A stretch of 64,000 nt of DNA from CAVSLM01 sp963728895 (GCA_963728895.1 CAVSLM010000008.1:186001-250000); one strand, 5' to 3'. Positions 25,433 to 34,644 are shown, counted from the stretch's first letter. Numbers and translations are program-made. The notes: generated by a model not told the origin, from the sequence alone.

Positions 25433-25750
25433 CCTGCCGATGGGCGGCTGCGCTCCTGGGACGACCTGCGGGCAGCGATCGTCGAGGGCGCCGTGCTGCG
25501 CGTGCGTCCCAAGATGATGACCTTGGCGGTGATCGTCGCCGGTCTGCTGCCGATCATGGTGAGCCACGGCACCGGCAGCGAGGTCATGCAGCGTATTGCC
25601 GTGCCCATGGTCGGTGGCATGATCACCGCACCGCTGCTGAGCCTGCTGGTGGTGCCGACGCTCTACGCAATTTGCAAGCGCCGGGCGCTGGGTCTGCGCC
25701 GCGCGGCTCCCACGGCGCCAGCCTGCGCCCCGGTGCGAGGAGTGGAATAG
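25433..25750 (+). pseudogene. C-terminal remnant of a CusA/CzcA-type heavy-metal RND pump
   Basis: From PADGRLRSWDDLRAAIVEGA through VLRVRPKMMTLAVIVAGLLP, then SHGTGSEVMQRIAVPMVGGM and TAPLLSLLVVPTLYAICKRR, this is the last part of a heavy-metal RND permease of over 1000 residues. Everything upstream is missing. The sequence between the CDF gene and this point is not recognisable. It is a deletion remnant, not a functional gene. Confidence 0.85.
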
Positions 25751-25754
25751 TCGG

Positions 25755-25890
25755 CGTGCGGAAGCCGCACCCTACGGGCGGTACGCATCGACCTGCGAAG
25801 ACCACGATCCGCACCCTGTGGGTGACTGCGACCGCATGCAAAGCCCACGCGGCTTGCGTAGGGTGCGTCCCACGCACGCGGACAATCGGC
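25755..25890. repeat. Dispersed GTAGGGTGCG-type repeats
   Basis: An inverted unit GCGGAAGCCGCACCCTACGG near 25758, a partial CCGCACCCTGTGGGTG near 25810, and a direct unit GCGTAGGGTGCGTCCCACGC near 25857. They belong to the same family as the copies near 5870 and 7018. Confidence 0.6.
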
Positions 25891-25959
25891 AGTGCGCATC
25901 GCGCGCTGGTCTTCAACATCCGTCATGCGATCAATTGCGCATGAAATGCCCGCTGGCGC

Positions 25960-26466
25960 TCAGCGCTCCCGATCGTGGTCGCGCGCCTGTTGCTCGACCA
26001 GTGCTACCACGTCGCGGAACTGATCGCGGTTGCGCTCGTTGAGCGCCATCAGCGCGCGGTGCGCCTCGAGCACGGTGCGGGCCATGTCCCCGGCGCTGGG
26101 CTCGCCGAGCACCACGGGGTCACCGCCGCTCACCCGGCTCTCGCCCTGGGCGACGAGGTCGAACACTTCGTCCAACCCGAGCGCGCGCAGGATCTCCTCG
26201 ATGTCGGGTCCACCGCAGATCACCGTGAGGCGCAGCCCGCTCTCGTCCCTCAGGCGCTGGGCGAGCCGCGCCAGCAGGCCGAGGTTGGTGCTGTCGATGG
26301 TGGTGGTGTCCTGCAGGTCGACGACGAAGCCCGCGGGGCGCGCGCCCGCGAGCAGTCCGTCGAGAAAGTTCTGCAGCGACGGGGCGAGCGTATAGCGGAT
26401 GTCGCCGACGTAGCGCAGCACTTCCACGCCCTCATGGCCGGCGTGCAGCACCGTGCCCTCATCCAT
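25960..26466 (-). CDS. STAS domain protein of a partner-switching module
   Basis: About 168 residues. A STAS domain (about 5-110) has the switch serine in DLQDTTTIDSTNLGLLARLA. A C-terminal helical tail (about 120-168) carries MARTVLEAHRALMALNERNR. The start overlaps the stop of the phosphatase gene upstream. In partner switching, the phosphatase dephosphorylates the STAS serine so that it can bind a kinase or anti-sigma factor; no such kinase is seen here. The exact start (MPAM or MDEG) is uncertain by three codons. Confidence 0.82.
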   Translation of the reverse strand: MDEGTVLHAGHEGVEVLRYVGDIRYTLAPSLQNFLDGLLAGARPAGFVVDLQDTTTIDSTNLGLLARLAQRLRDESGLRLTVICGGPDIEEILRALGLDEVFDLVAQGESRVSGGDPVVLGEPSAGDMARTVLEAHRALMALNERNRDQFRDVVALVEQQARDHDRER

Positions 26467-27649
26467 GGCAGGCATTCCTGCTGACTGCGAGAAACGCCAC
26501 GTCGTCCGGCAGCCGCGTGGGCGCCTCACCGAGCCCGAAGCCGCTGGCCAGGGCTTCGACGCCCGCATCGGCGCTCAGCAGGCACTCGCTCAAGGCGGTG
26601 CGCTTGTCTGCGAGCGAACGCTGTGGCAGCAGGTCCAGCGCGCCGTCGGAGACCAGCCAGAGGGCGAACGCCTCGGGCAGTGCCATCTCCAGCGGCTCAT
26701 AGCGCGAATCGGCGAACAGGCCCACCGGACGGCCGCGGCTGGTCAGCACCTGCGCTCCGCGCGGCTCGCACAGGACCGGATAAGGGAATTGTCCACCGTT
26801 GCAGTAGCTCATGCGACCATCCTCCCTGTCGATGACGCCGTAGAACATGGTCAGATATTGATCGATCTGCTGGCGGCACACGTCGCGGTTGAGGCGCGCC
26901 AGCGTGCGCACCGGATCGAGGATGGTGTGGTCGTCGTCCTGCTCGTGCGCTTCGCGATACTGGCCGATGAGCGTCTTGATCATGACCGTCACGAAGGCCG
27001 ATGCCGCACCGTGGCCGGAAACGTCGGCCATGTAGAAGCCGGCGTGACGGGCATCGATGGGAAAATAGTCGACGAAATCGCCGCTCAGCAGGGTGGAAGG
27101 ATAGAGGCGGCGCGTGAACAGGAACTCGCCGAACGCCCAGCGGTCCTCGGGCAGCAGCTGTGACTGGACCTTGCGCGCCGCCTCCGCGTCCGACCGGAAG
27201 CGGTCCAGGTTGCGGCTGAGCTCGCGGTTCAGCAACTCGAGGTGCGTGCGATAGCTGCGGTTCTCGCTCAGCAGGTTGGCGCGCTCGAGGGCGCGGCGCA
27301 GGGCACCTTCGAGCACGCCCATGTCGAGGATCGGCTTGGTGACGTAGTCCCAGGCACCGCGCTTCAGGGCCTGCACGGCGTAGCTCAGCTCGCTCACGCC
27401 GGAAACGACCAGCACCGGCGTCTCGGGGAACTCGGCGGTGATGGTGGACAGCACCTCCAGACCGTCGATGCGCGGCAGGCGCAGGTCGCAGAGCACGACG
27501 TCGGGGCGGTGCGCACGCAGCATGACGAGCCCCAGGAGGCCGTCCGCCGCCTCCAGGACCTGAAATCCGCTGTCTCGCAGATACCCGGCGATACCTTCGC
27601 GTACCGCAGGATCGTCCTCGACGGTCAGGACCACGGGTTCCCGGTTCAC
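26459..27649 (-). CDS. Response regulator with PP2C (SpoIIE/RsbU-type) phosphatase output
   Basis: A 396-residue protein with an N-terminal receiver domain (D55 in VVLCDLRLPRIDG, K in YVTKPI), a coiled-coil linker (about 125-170) and a C-terminal PP2C phosphatase. Metal-binding acidic residues occur in LLSGDFVDYF, MADVSGHGAASAF, WLVSDGALDL and LPDDVAFLAV. Phosphorylation of the receiver probably activates removal of phosphate from the STAS protein encoded next. The genes overlap on both sides. Confidence 0.92.
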   Translation of the reverse strand: MNREPVVLTVEDDPAVREGIAGYLRDSGFQVLEAADGLLGLVMLRAHRPDVVLCDLRLPRIDGLEVLSTITAEFPETPVLVVSGVSELSYAVQALKRGAWDYVTKPILDMGVLEGALRRALERANLLSENRSYRTHLELLNRELSRNLDRFRSDAEAARKVQSQLLPEDRWAFGEFLFTRRLYPSTLLSGDFVDYFPIDARHAGFYMADVSGHGAASAFVTVMIKTLIGQYREAHEQDDDHTILDPVRTLARLNRDVCRQQIDQYLTMFYGVIDREDGRMSYCNGGQFPYPVLCEPRGAQVLTSRGRPVGLFADSRYEPLEMALPEAFALWLVSDGALDLLPQRSLADKRTALSECLLSADAGVEALASGFGLGEAPTRLPDDVAFLAVSRNACHG

Positions 27650-28038
27650 GATGGTCGCGCCGCCCTCCGCCCTGCCAGCGAACGCAACGTCTCCGCCAGT
27701 GGCATCATGTCGGCGAGGGGCTTCTTGAACAGATGCGGCTCACCGATCCCGATGGCGGCGAGCTGCGCCGGAACGGTGCGATCGGTCGACGCCGTGTGGA
27801 ACACGAAGAGCAGGCCGGGGCACAGGCTCCGCAACGCCTGCGCCGCCTTGTCGCCGTTCATCCCCGGCAGGCGCAGATCCATGATGCAGGCGTCGAAGGC
27901 GCCGCCGGCGCGCACGGCCTCGAGCGCCGCTTCGGCCGAGTCCGCAGTCTGCACCCGCATGCCTTCATCTTCGAGAAAAGCCCGTACCGCTTCCGCCACC
28001 AGCGGCTCGTCGTCCACCACCAGCACGCGCAGCGTCAT
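27646..28038 (-). CDS. Single-domain response regulator
   Basis: A 130-residue receiver domain with VVDDE (D9, D10), phospho-acceptor D54 in CIMDLRLPGMNG and the lysine in HLFKKPL. It overlaps the kinase gene before it and the REC-PP2C gene after it by four bases each. It may act as a phosphate sink or intermediate between the kinase and the phosphatase. Confidence 0.9.
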   Translation of the reverse strand: MTLRVLVVDDEPLVAEAVRAFLEDEGMRVQTADSAEAALEAVRAGGAFDACIMDLRLPGMNGDKAAQALRSLCPGLLFVFHTASTDRTVPAQLAAIGIGEPHLFKKPLADMMPLAETLRSLAGRRAARPS

Positions 28039-29975
28039 CGCGGTTCCCCGGAGGCGAGCGGCAGGCGAATGGAGAAGCAGGTTCCGCCGCCGGGCACGGA
28101 TTCGACCGCGATGCTGCCGTGGTGACGCTCGGTGATGATGAAATAGGATACCGACAGCCCGAGCCCCGTTCCCTCACCGGGCGGCTTGGTGGTGAAGAAC
28201 GGCTCGAACACCCGTGCCCGGACCTTCGCGTCTATGCCGGGGCCGTTGTCCTCGATGTCGACCCGCGCATAGTCCGCCTCGCGGCGGGTGCGCAGCCGGA
28301 TGCGGCCGGGATCGGTGCCGCTCGCGCACAACGCCTGGGCGGCGTTCTTGATGATATTGAGAAACACCTGCTCGATTTCCATGCGGTTGCACACCGTCGT
28401 GCCGAGGTCGCCCGCATAGTCTCGCACCACCTCCACGCGCCGGAAGTCGTAGCGCTTCTTGAGATCGTAGTCGCTGTCGGCGAGCCGCAGCACCGCGTCG
28501 AGCAGCTCTTCCAGGTGTTCCGGCGCGAAGTCCCCGGTGCTGCGCCGGCTGAACGCCAGCGTGTCGGAGACGATGCTTGTGGCGCGCAGCGCGGCCATCC
28601 GCATGCCCTCGATGAAGCCGGTGATCCCGCGTGCTTCGAGATAGCGCTGCAGCTGTTGCAGATCGAGACCCAGTGCCTCGGCGTCGGCGCGGTTGGCGGC
28701 AAGTCCCGGTGACAGGCGCCGCTGCACGTTCTGGCAGCCCTGCAGGATGCCGCTCAGGGGATTGTTGATCTCATGTGCCATGCCGGCCGCAAGCCCGCCC
28801 ACCGACATCATCTTCTCCGTCTGCACCATCATCTGCTCGATACGCACGCGGTTGGTGATGTCGTCCACCCGGATCACGGCGCCGCTCGCACCGTCGCTGA
28901 CCAGCGGATAGACGATGACGTCGAAATAGCGGATCTCGCCGTCGTCCTCGGCCGGCAGGCGTTCGGTGCGCACGAAGCGGCGCGTGCGCAAGGCCTCCTC
29001 CAGCTTCTCCATCTGCGAGCCCAGGTGCGGCAGCAGCTCGACGAAGCTGCGGCCCATGGCATCCGCCGCGGCGACGCCGGTGGCGCTCTCCGCCCCGGCG
29101 TTCCATTCGGTAATGCACCCGCGCACGTCGACACCCACCAGCACCGAGGGCATGGAGTCGATGATGCTCTTGAGATACGAGCGCATGCGCTGCATTTCCT
29201 GCGAGGCGCGCTTGCGTTCGGTAATGTCCTGGAAACCCAGTACCGCCCCGAGCGCACGCGCGCCATCGCGCATCGGCCTGCTGATCAGCTCGACGGGAAA
29301 GTGGCTCCCGTCTTCACGCCGGAACAGCACTTCGGCCGAGCGATATGGCGCGCCGTCCACCAGCGCCTGGGGCGGGAACGGATCGCCGCCCGGGCCGGCC
29401 TGCCAGATATCGCCAAGTCCGCGTCCGACCAGCCTGTCCGCATCGCAGCCGAGCAGCGCGCATGCCGCCGGATTGGCAAAGGTCACCAGACCTTCCGCGC
29501 CGATGCCCAGGATGCCCTGGCCGACGGTGTCGAGGATGAGCTGATGCTGGTGCTGGAGCAGGCGGATGTGCTCTTCCGCGGCGTGGCGCTCCGACAGGTC
29601 ATGGACGATGCCGGCAAAGAGAATCTCGCCTTCGTGGCGCACGTCGGCGACTGAAAGGTACATGGGGAACACGCTGCCGTTCTTGCGCCGGCCCTGCACC
29701 TCACGTCCGATGCCGATGATCCTGCGCAGCCCGGTGTCCAGGTAACGCTGCAGGTAATCCCCATGCTCGGAGCAGTAGGGCTCGGGCATGAGCATGGTGA
29801 TATTGCGTCCCAGCATCTCGGCCGCGGTATAGCCGAACAGCCGCTCGGCGGCGGGATTCACCATGCGCATGACCCCATGCGGGTCGATGGCGATGATGCC
29901 GTCGACCGCGGTCATTACCATGGCGCGCAGCAGGGCGCTGTTCAGGCTTGCGGCGTGCTCGTGTACCGTTGACAT
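28035..29975 (-). CDS. FixL-like haem-PAS sensor histidine kinase
   Basis: A 646-residue soluble kinase with three PAS domains (about 16-130, 140-255, 265-380). They are followed by a HisKA domain with H401 in GGLAAGMAHEINNPLSG and an HATPase domain (NAAQAL, DNGPGID, GTGLGLSVSYFI). The first PAS closely follows FixL: MLMPEPYCSEHGDYLQRYLD then RRIIGIGREVQGRRKNG. H71 is at the position of the haem-iron ligand and R91 at that of the distal O2-stabilising arginine. So an oxygen-sensing role is likely. It heads an operon with two receivers, a PP2C phosphatase and a STAS protein. Confidence 0.92.
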   Translation of the reverse strand: MSTVHEHAASLNSALLRAMVMTAVDGIIAIDPHGVMRMVNPAAERLFGYTAAEMLGRNITMLMPEPYCSEHGDYLQRYLDTGLRRIIGIGREVQGRRKNGSVFPMYLSVADVRHEGEILFAGIVHDLSERHAAEEHIRLLQHQHQLILDTVGQGILGIGAEGLVTFANPAACALLGCDADRLVGRGLGDIWQAGPGGDPFPPQALVDGAPYRSAEVLFRREDGSHFPVELISRPMRDGARALGAVLGFQDITERKRASQEMQRMRSYLKSIIDSMPSVLVGVDVRGCITEWNAGAESATGVAAADAMGRSFVELLPHLGSQMEKLEEALRTRRFVRTERLPAEDDGEIRYFDVIVYPLVSDGASGAVIRVDDITNRVRIEQMMVQTEKMMSVGGLAAGMAHEINNPLSGILQGCQNVQRRLSPGLAANRADAEALGLDLQQLQRYLEARGITGFIEGMRMAALRATSIVSDTLAFSRRSTGDFAPEHLEELLDAVLRLADSDYDLKKRYDFRRVEVVRDYAGDLGTTVCNRMEIEQVFLNIIKNAAQALCASGTDPGRIRLRTRREADYARVDIEDNGPGIDAKVRARVFEPFFTTKPPGEGTGLGLSVSYFIITERHHGSIAVESVPGGGTCFSIRLPLASGEPR

Positions 29976-30099
29976 CGGAAGAAGCTCAGAGCCAATCCGG
30001 ATCGAGCAATCCCGGGGGAAGGGAAGCCAAAGTATACGCGCAGCCGGGACCGGTGGCGCAAGCGGTGCTGCCGCCTTTCCACCCCGTATGAACCATGGC

Positions 30100-30165
30100 A
30101 GGTTCGCGGCCCCGCGGGCCGCAACGCGCCGCCGGGAGCGACGCTCCTACAGGTGGGTTGTTCTT
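30100..30165. repeat. REP-like element
   Basis: The sequence CGCGGGCCGCAACGCGCCGC followed by GGGAGCGACGCTCC is a typical REP-type imperfect palindrome. It resembles the element near 1910-1960 in inverted order. It lies in the gap between the kinase gene start and the cytochrome c gene. Confidence 0.55.
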
Positions 30166-30236
30166 CCTCGGCAGGACCATGATCCGGTGCAGGTGGTCAA
30201 TCCGGCGCCCGGGCGCGCCCGTGGAGGGCGGGCGGG

Positions 30237-30737
30237 TTACGGCTGCGCGGGCGGCGCGGGGAACGATGCGTAGGGCGGGGGCGGTTCGACGCCGGGCGGC
30301 AGAAATGCGGGCGCCGGCTTGCCGGGGTCGCCGAGGTGGCGGATGTAATGGTAAATGGCGCGCAGGTCGTCGTTCGACATGACGTTCAGGTCATACCACG
30401 GCATGGGCGGGCGGCGGCGCAGGGTCCGGGCGGCCTGGATCCACTGTGCCTCGTCCAAGTCCTTGACGAACAGCCGCAGGTTGGAGGCATAGGTGGTGCC
30501 CCAGGGTCCGCGCCAGCCAAAGGAGTCGCCGGTGAGCCATCGCTGCTCTTCGACATTGCCGCCGCTTGCCATGTAGCCGGCGGTATGACAGTCGTTGCAG
30601 CCGCAAATCATGACCACGTAGCGCCCCCGCTCCAGCATCTGGTGCTCGGTGGCAGCGTCTGCCCCCACTGCCGGCGGGACCAGGGCCGTACCGGCAGTCC
30701 CGATCAGCACCGACAGTATTGCCGTTCTGAAGCCCAT
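30237..30737 (-). CDS. Periplasmic monohaem cytochrome c
   Basis: A 166-residue protein with a signal peptide (MGFRTAILSVLIGTAGTALV onward, cleavage near VGA-DA) and one haem site, ICGCNDCH (C47, C50, H51). A candidate distal Met is in MPWYDLNVMSNDDLRAIYHY. The Pro-rich tail is low complexity. The fold resembles small class I cytochromes related to SorB or to alcohol dehydrogenase c subunits. It probably carries electrons in the periplasm. No partner dehydrogenase is adjacent. Confidence 0.88.
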   Translation of the reverse strand: MGFRTAILSVLIGTAGTALVPPAVGADAATEHQMLERGRYVVMICGCNDCHTAGYMASGGNVEEQRWLTGDSFGWRGPWGTTYASNLRLFVKDLDEAQWIQAARTLRRRPPMPWYDLNVMSNDDLRAIYHYIRHLGDPGKPAPAFLPPGVEPPPPYASFPAPPAQP

Positions 30738-31480
30738 TGCGCTTTCCCCTGCACCATGCCCGCGGTGCGATGGCGCATCCTAGCAGCGACCACCCCTCAT
30801 TGAAAATCCGCCCCCGCCATCGCGACCGGCTCTGTGTTTTCCGAGCACGCCCGATACCCTCCGCAACCCGCACCGCGTGCGAAACCCGACCAAGTCCACT
30901 CTTCCTGGTGCGCAACGGTGATTCATGCACTTATGGACCCGGCCGATCATGAATGGCGGATGCGCTGCGCCTATTCGCCCTCTCATCCAACTCGTATCCG
31001 ACGATGGCTCTCTCGGCGATCACGCACATCCGGCGCACCCGCGCCCCGATTTCCTCGCGGCTCACGGAACAGGGGAAATCGGTTTGGCGGGCGGCGGCGT
31101 GATACAGGTCGCTCATGTCGCGGGGCCCCGCAATGCACACGGTTGCTGCACAGTTTGCCGCACTGCGGCGGCCGCTCTGCACAGTATACCGAGGGCCGGC
31201 CCGCGACGCCGACGCGCAACCTGCGCTATGGTGCCGAGGCGCGGGAGGTGGCTCGGTGCCGCCGTGTCCCGGCCCTCACGCCCGCAGACCCAGGCAGTTC
31301 CAGCGGCCGCGATCCGACTGCGGCGCGCGTCCACCATGGTCGCGCTCACCAGCCTCGGTGCGGCGTTCATCCATGTCGCGGTGCGCCTGGCCTGAGCGCG
31401 CATCGGGTGCGCATCTTGAGACCACAGCGGGCGACTGGGAGAATCGCGCCGGTGCGATGCCGCGAACGGAGGAGGTGTGC
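30738..31480. other. Gap without convincing gene, contains a repeat unit
   Basis: About 740 nt. A TGGCGGATGCGCTGCGCCTA unit near 30955 matches the one near 6980. The remaining frames are GC-rich shadows without recognisable proteins. GGAGGAGGT at its right end serves the short reading frame that follows. Confidence 0.4.
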
Positions 31481-31531
31481 ATGAAGCGCGACGGACGTGA
31501 CATCAGGCGAAGTGGCCCGGGGCGAGCGTGA
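31481..31531 (+). CDS. 16-residue leader reading frame with a very strong ribosome site
   Basis: ATG preceded by GGAGGAGGT at 31468-31476 opens the frame MKRDGRDIRRSGPGRA, whose TGA overlaps the GTG start of the next gene (GTGA). The next gene has no good ribosome site of its own, so the leader probably drives its translation by coupling. The peptide is basic and unlike a classical amino-acid attenuation leader. Confidence 0.45.
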   Translation: MKRDGRDIRRSGPGRA

Positions 31532-32142
31532 CGGCACGTCCATGGACGGCCATCGGCCGTGACACCGTGGCGCGCGAGTGCGAGCTGCTGCCGCATCCCG
31601 CATCGACGACTCCGGCCGTACAGCGGCTGCAGGTGCAGGTGTGCCGCAGCGCGGGCGCGCCGCTGGCGCTGTCGTTCCTGCTCGAAGGCGACTGCGCCGG
31701 CCTGCGCCTGCCGGTGCCCGGCACGGCCCGCCGCGCCGACGGCCTGTGGCAGCACACCTGCTTCGAAGCCCTGGTGGGCATTGCGGACGGCCCGGCCTAT
31801 CGAGAGCTCAACTTCGCCCCCTCAGGGGAGTGGGCACTGTATGCGTTTCGCCGCTATCGCGAGCCCGCCTCGCTGGTGCCGGCACGCGCGCCGCAGATCG
31901 TGGTGGTGGCGAGCGAGCAGCGTCTGGCGCTCCGGGCCGTCCTCGGCGCCGAGCATCTGCCACCGACGTGGGGCACGTGTACCCTGCGCATCGCACTGGC
32001 GGCGGTGATCGAAGATCGGGACGGAACATTGTCGTACTGGGCGCTGCGCCACCCGCCGGGCCGCCCCGACTTCCACCACGAGCATAGCTTTGGGCTGACG
32101 CTCGGCGCGCCGCCGGCGAGCGCAGGCGGGGAGGGACCATGA
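31528..32142 (+). CDS. DOMON-like domain protein
   Basis: A 204-residue protein predicted to be a beta-sandwich of the DOMON/CBM9-like type. Indicative segments are LWQHTCFEALVGIADGPAYR, ELNFAPSGEWALYAF and YWALRHPPGRPDFHHEHSFG. Bacterial relatives are annotated as DOMON-like proteins without known function; the fold can bind haem or sugar. No signal peptide is seen. It overlaps the NamZ-family gene by ATGA, so the two are co-expressed, perhaps acting on cell-wall sugars. Confidence 0.7.
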   Translation: MTARPWTAIGRDTVARECELLPHPASTTPAVQRLQVQVCRSAGAPLALSFLLEGDCAGLRLPVPGTARRADGLWQHTCFEALVGIADGPAYRELNFAPSGEWALYAFRRYREPASLVPARAPQIVVVASEQRLALRAVLGAEHLPPTWGTCTLRIALAAVIEDRDGTLSYWALRHPPGRPDFHHEHSFGLTLGAPPASAGGEGP

Positions 32143-33344
32143 AGCTCGGCATCGAACGTCTGCTGGAGCAACCCGCGCTGCGCAAGCCGCTGGCCGGACG
32201 CCGCGTGGCGCTGCTTGCCCATCCGGCGTCGGTGACGGCCCGCCTGCAGCATGCGCTCGATGCGCTGGGCGCGCTCGGCGATGTCGAGCTGGCCGCAGCC
32301 TTCGGCCCCCAGCACGGGCTGCGCGGCGACAAGCAGGACAACATGCACGAGTCGCCCGACTTCATCGACCCCGTGCACGGCATCCCCGTGTTCAGCCTGT
32401 ATGGCGCGGTACGGCGCCCCACCTGCGCCATGATGGATACGTTCGATGTGCTGCTGGTCGACCTGCAGGATCTCGGCTGCCGCGTCTACACGTTCGTCAC
32501 CACCCTGCGCTACCTGCTGGAGGCCGCTGCACAATACGGCAAGGCGGTGTGGGTGCTGGACCGGCCCAATCCGCTGGGGCGCGAAGTGGAGGGCCTGCGG
32601 CTGTGCGCGGGCTGGGAGAGCTTCGTCGGCGCAGGCGCGCTGCCGATGCGCCACGGCCTCACCCTGGGCGAGCTCGGCCGCTGGCTGGTGGAAGGCTTGC
32701 GGCTGGTGCTCGACTACCGGGTCGTGACCATGGAGGGCTGGGCGCCGGCGCTGGCGCCGGGGTTCGGCTGGCCGCTCGGCAACCGCGACTGGGTCAACCC
32801 CAGCCCGAATGCGTCCAATCTGTGGATGGCGCGGTGCTATCCTGGAACCGTGCTGCTGGAAGGCACGACCCTTTCCGAGGGTCGCGGCACCACCCGTCCC
32901 CTGGAGCTCCTCGGCGCGCCCGACCTCGAGCCGCGCGCGCTGCTCGCGACCATGTACCGGCTGGCGCCGCAATGGATGCACGGCTGCCTGCTGCGCGAGT
33001 GCTGGTTCGAGCCGACCTTCCACAAGCACGCCGGCAGCCTTTGCGCCGGCCTGCAGATTCATGTCGAGGGTCCGGCCTACGACCATCATGCGTTCCGCGC
33101 CTGGCGCCTGGTGGCGCTCGCGCTCAAGGCGCTGCGTGTCCTGCAGCCGGGCTATGCACTGTGGCGCGATTTTCCCTACGAGTACGAGCTCGACCGCCTG
33201 GCGATCGACCTCATCAACGGCGGCGAGCGATTGCGCGAGTGGGTGGACGATCCGGCCGCGACGCCCGCCGACCTCGAGCGCCTCGCCGTACCCGACGAGG
33301 CGGCGTGGATCGATGAGCGCGCACCCGTGCTGCTCTACACCTGA
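32139..33344 (+). CDS. DUF1343 / NamZ-family protein (exo-beta-N-acetylmuramidase-like)
   Basis: A 401-residue member of the DUF1343 family. Signatures include FGPQHGLRGDKQDNM, VDLQDLGCRVYTFVTTLRYL, VLDRPNPLGREVEGL, NPSPNASNLWMARCYPGTVL and EGTTLSEGRGTTRPLELLGA. NamZ-type members remove terminal N-acetylmuramic acid from peptidoglycan fragments. No signal peptide is visible, so it may act on recycled muropeptides in the cytosol. It follows the DOMON-like gene with translational coupling. Confidence 0.85.
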   Translation: MKLGIERLLEQPALRKPLAGRRVALLAHPASVTARLQHALDALGALGDVELAAAFGPQHGLRGDKQDNMHESPDFIDPVHGIPVFSLYGAVRRPTCAMMDTFDVLLVDLQDLGCRVYTFVTTLRYLLEAAAQYGKAVWVLDRPNPLGREVEGLRLCAGWESFVGAGALPMRHGLTLGELGRWLVEGLRLVLDYRVVTMEGWAPALAPGFGWPLGNRDWVNPSPNASNLWMARCYPGTVLLEGTTLSEGRGTTRPLELLGAPDLEPRALLATMYRLAPQWMHGCLLRECWFEPTFHKHAGSLCAGLQIHVEGPAYDHHAFRAWRLVALALKALRVLQPGYALWRDFPYEYELDRLAIDLINGGERLREWVDDPAATPADLERLAVPDEAAWIDERAPVLLYT

Positions 33345-33365
33345 CCCCACCCGTGGCGCGCGGTG

Positions 33366-34352
33366 CTACGGTAGCGCCGATGCGGCGGGCTCCGCCGGCG
33401 GACGCGCCGCATTGCCCAGCCAGAACGTCACGTTCTTCGCCAGCAGCTCGTCCCAGCGCATGTAGTGCGAACCGTCGCAGGAGAAGGTGAGACTGACCAT
33501 GCCGTTGAACAGGTTGATCGAGGCCTGCCGCAGGTAGATGGTCTCATCGGCCAGGCGCAGCTGGTGCATGGTGTTCAGAATCTGACCGATGCGCTCGCGT
33601 GGGATCAGGGCATCGGCGGGATAGGGCCGGCGCGGATAGGCGAGGCAGATGTCCGGGTCCTCCAGCGCCTCGTGGTCGAGGAGGCGATAACGGAATGGAT
33701 CGTCGACCACCCACACCGTGGCCCGGCTGCTGGAGAAATGGATCACCCCCTGGAACATCCCGCGCTCGCTTAGCAGTTCCTCCAGGATGGAGAGCGCCTG
33801 GGCGAGGTTGCGGTCCATGGGGCTTTCCACGCGGGTCTGCAGGAACACCGTGCCCCGGATCGACGGATCGCCCTTGATCTGGCGCCAGTCGCCGGGCTCC
33901 TCGTAGAGCTCGGCCGCCGTCACCGGCAGGTCGCGCAGGTCGAAATCCGCTCCCAGATATCCGAGCGTCTCGTCTGCGCAGCGCATCACGTGCAGCGCAG
34001 TCAGCGAAGGACGGTGCGCCACCAGGCTGATGTAGGCGTCCGACAGCAGGAACCCCCAGGCGGGTACCGCCTCCTTCATGTAGGGGCGTTGCGAGCGATC
34101 GCGCCCGTAGTGTTCCGGCACCAGCCCGAGGGCACCGACATTGTCGCAGACCTGCACGCCGCGTCCGTCCAGGACGTAGAGATAGGTGCAGTGGGGAATG
34201 GTTTCGAAGCCGGCCAGCAGGACGCCGTTCAGCCGCTCCCGATCGCACCACGCGCCGACGCACAGCTCTGCGAGGCGCGCCAGGGGCTGGTGCAGCAACT
34301 TCGCGAGCTCCGCGCGCTGGCGGTAAATGGTTTCTTTCCAGGTGTCGCCCAT
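33366..34352 (-). CDS. PDC (Cache-like) sensor domain protein
   Basis: A 328-residue protein without membrane spans. The N-terminal half resembles a PDC/Cache sensor domain: FETIPHCTYLYVLDGRGVQV, then YGRDRSQRPYMKEAVPAWGF, LSDAYISLVAHRPSLTALHV and GYLGADFDLRDL. The C-terminal half (about 170-328) is unassigned. Cache domains usually sense small ligands outside the cell, so a soluble version is unusual. It is convergent with the NamZ-family gene and may belong with the SpoIIAA-like gene that diverges from it. Confidence 0.7.
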   Translation of the reverse strand: MGDTWKETIYRQRAELAKLLHQPLARLAELCVGAWCDRERLNGVLLAGFETIPHCTYLYVLDGRGVQVCDNVGALGLVPEHYGRDRSQRPYMKEAVPAWGFLLSDAYISLVAHRPSLTALHVMRCADETLGYLGADFDLRDLPVTAAELYEEPGDWRQIKGDPSIRGTVFLQTRVESPMDRNLAQALSILEELLSERGMFQGVIHFSSSRATVWVVDDPFRYRLLDHEALEDPDICLAYPRRPYPADALIPRERIGQILNTMHQLRLADETIYLRQASINLFNGMVSLTFSCDGSHYMRWDELLAKNVTFWLGNAARPPAEPAASALP

Positions 34353-34644
34353 GTGCTTATCCTTGCTGAAAGTCCTTCACCGACCATCAGGAAGACCTCC
34401 GGTGCGGGAGTTGGTTCATGGCCGCACCGCCGTGCCTGCGACGATTGTACCTGCTATCGTGTAGCGTTCGGCCTTCCCGCAGCGCTTCGATCGACGCCGG
34501 GATTCGGTCGCACCGCACGTGCGGATTTGGCGCAGCTCCGCGACTGCAGGTGCGTGGCGCTGGTGCGCGCGCGGCAAGGCGAGTTCTGCGAGGGACGGGC
34601 AACAAGATCGCCTCGGAAGGGGAAAACAGTAGGAGGGTGCCATC

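Noticed and set aside
30925..31395. Plus-strand open frame of 156 codons and its minus-strand counterparts
   Set aside because: They start in a dispersed repeat, show no domain, no coding bias distinct from other frames and no ribosome site.
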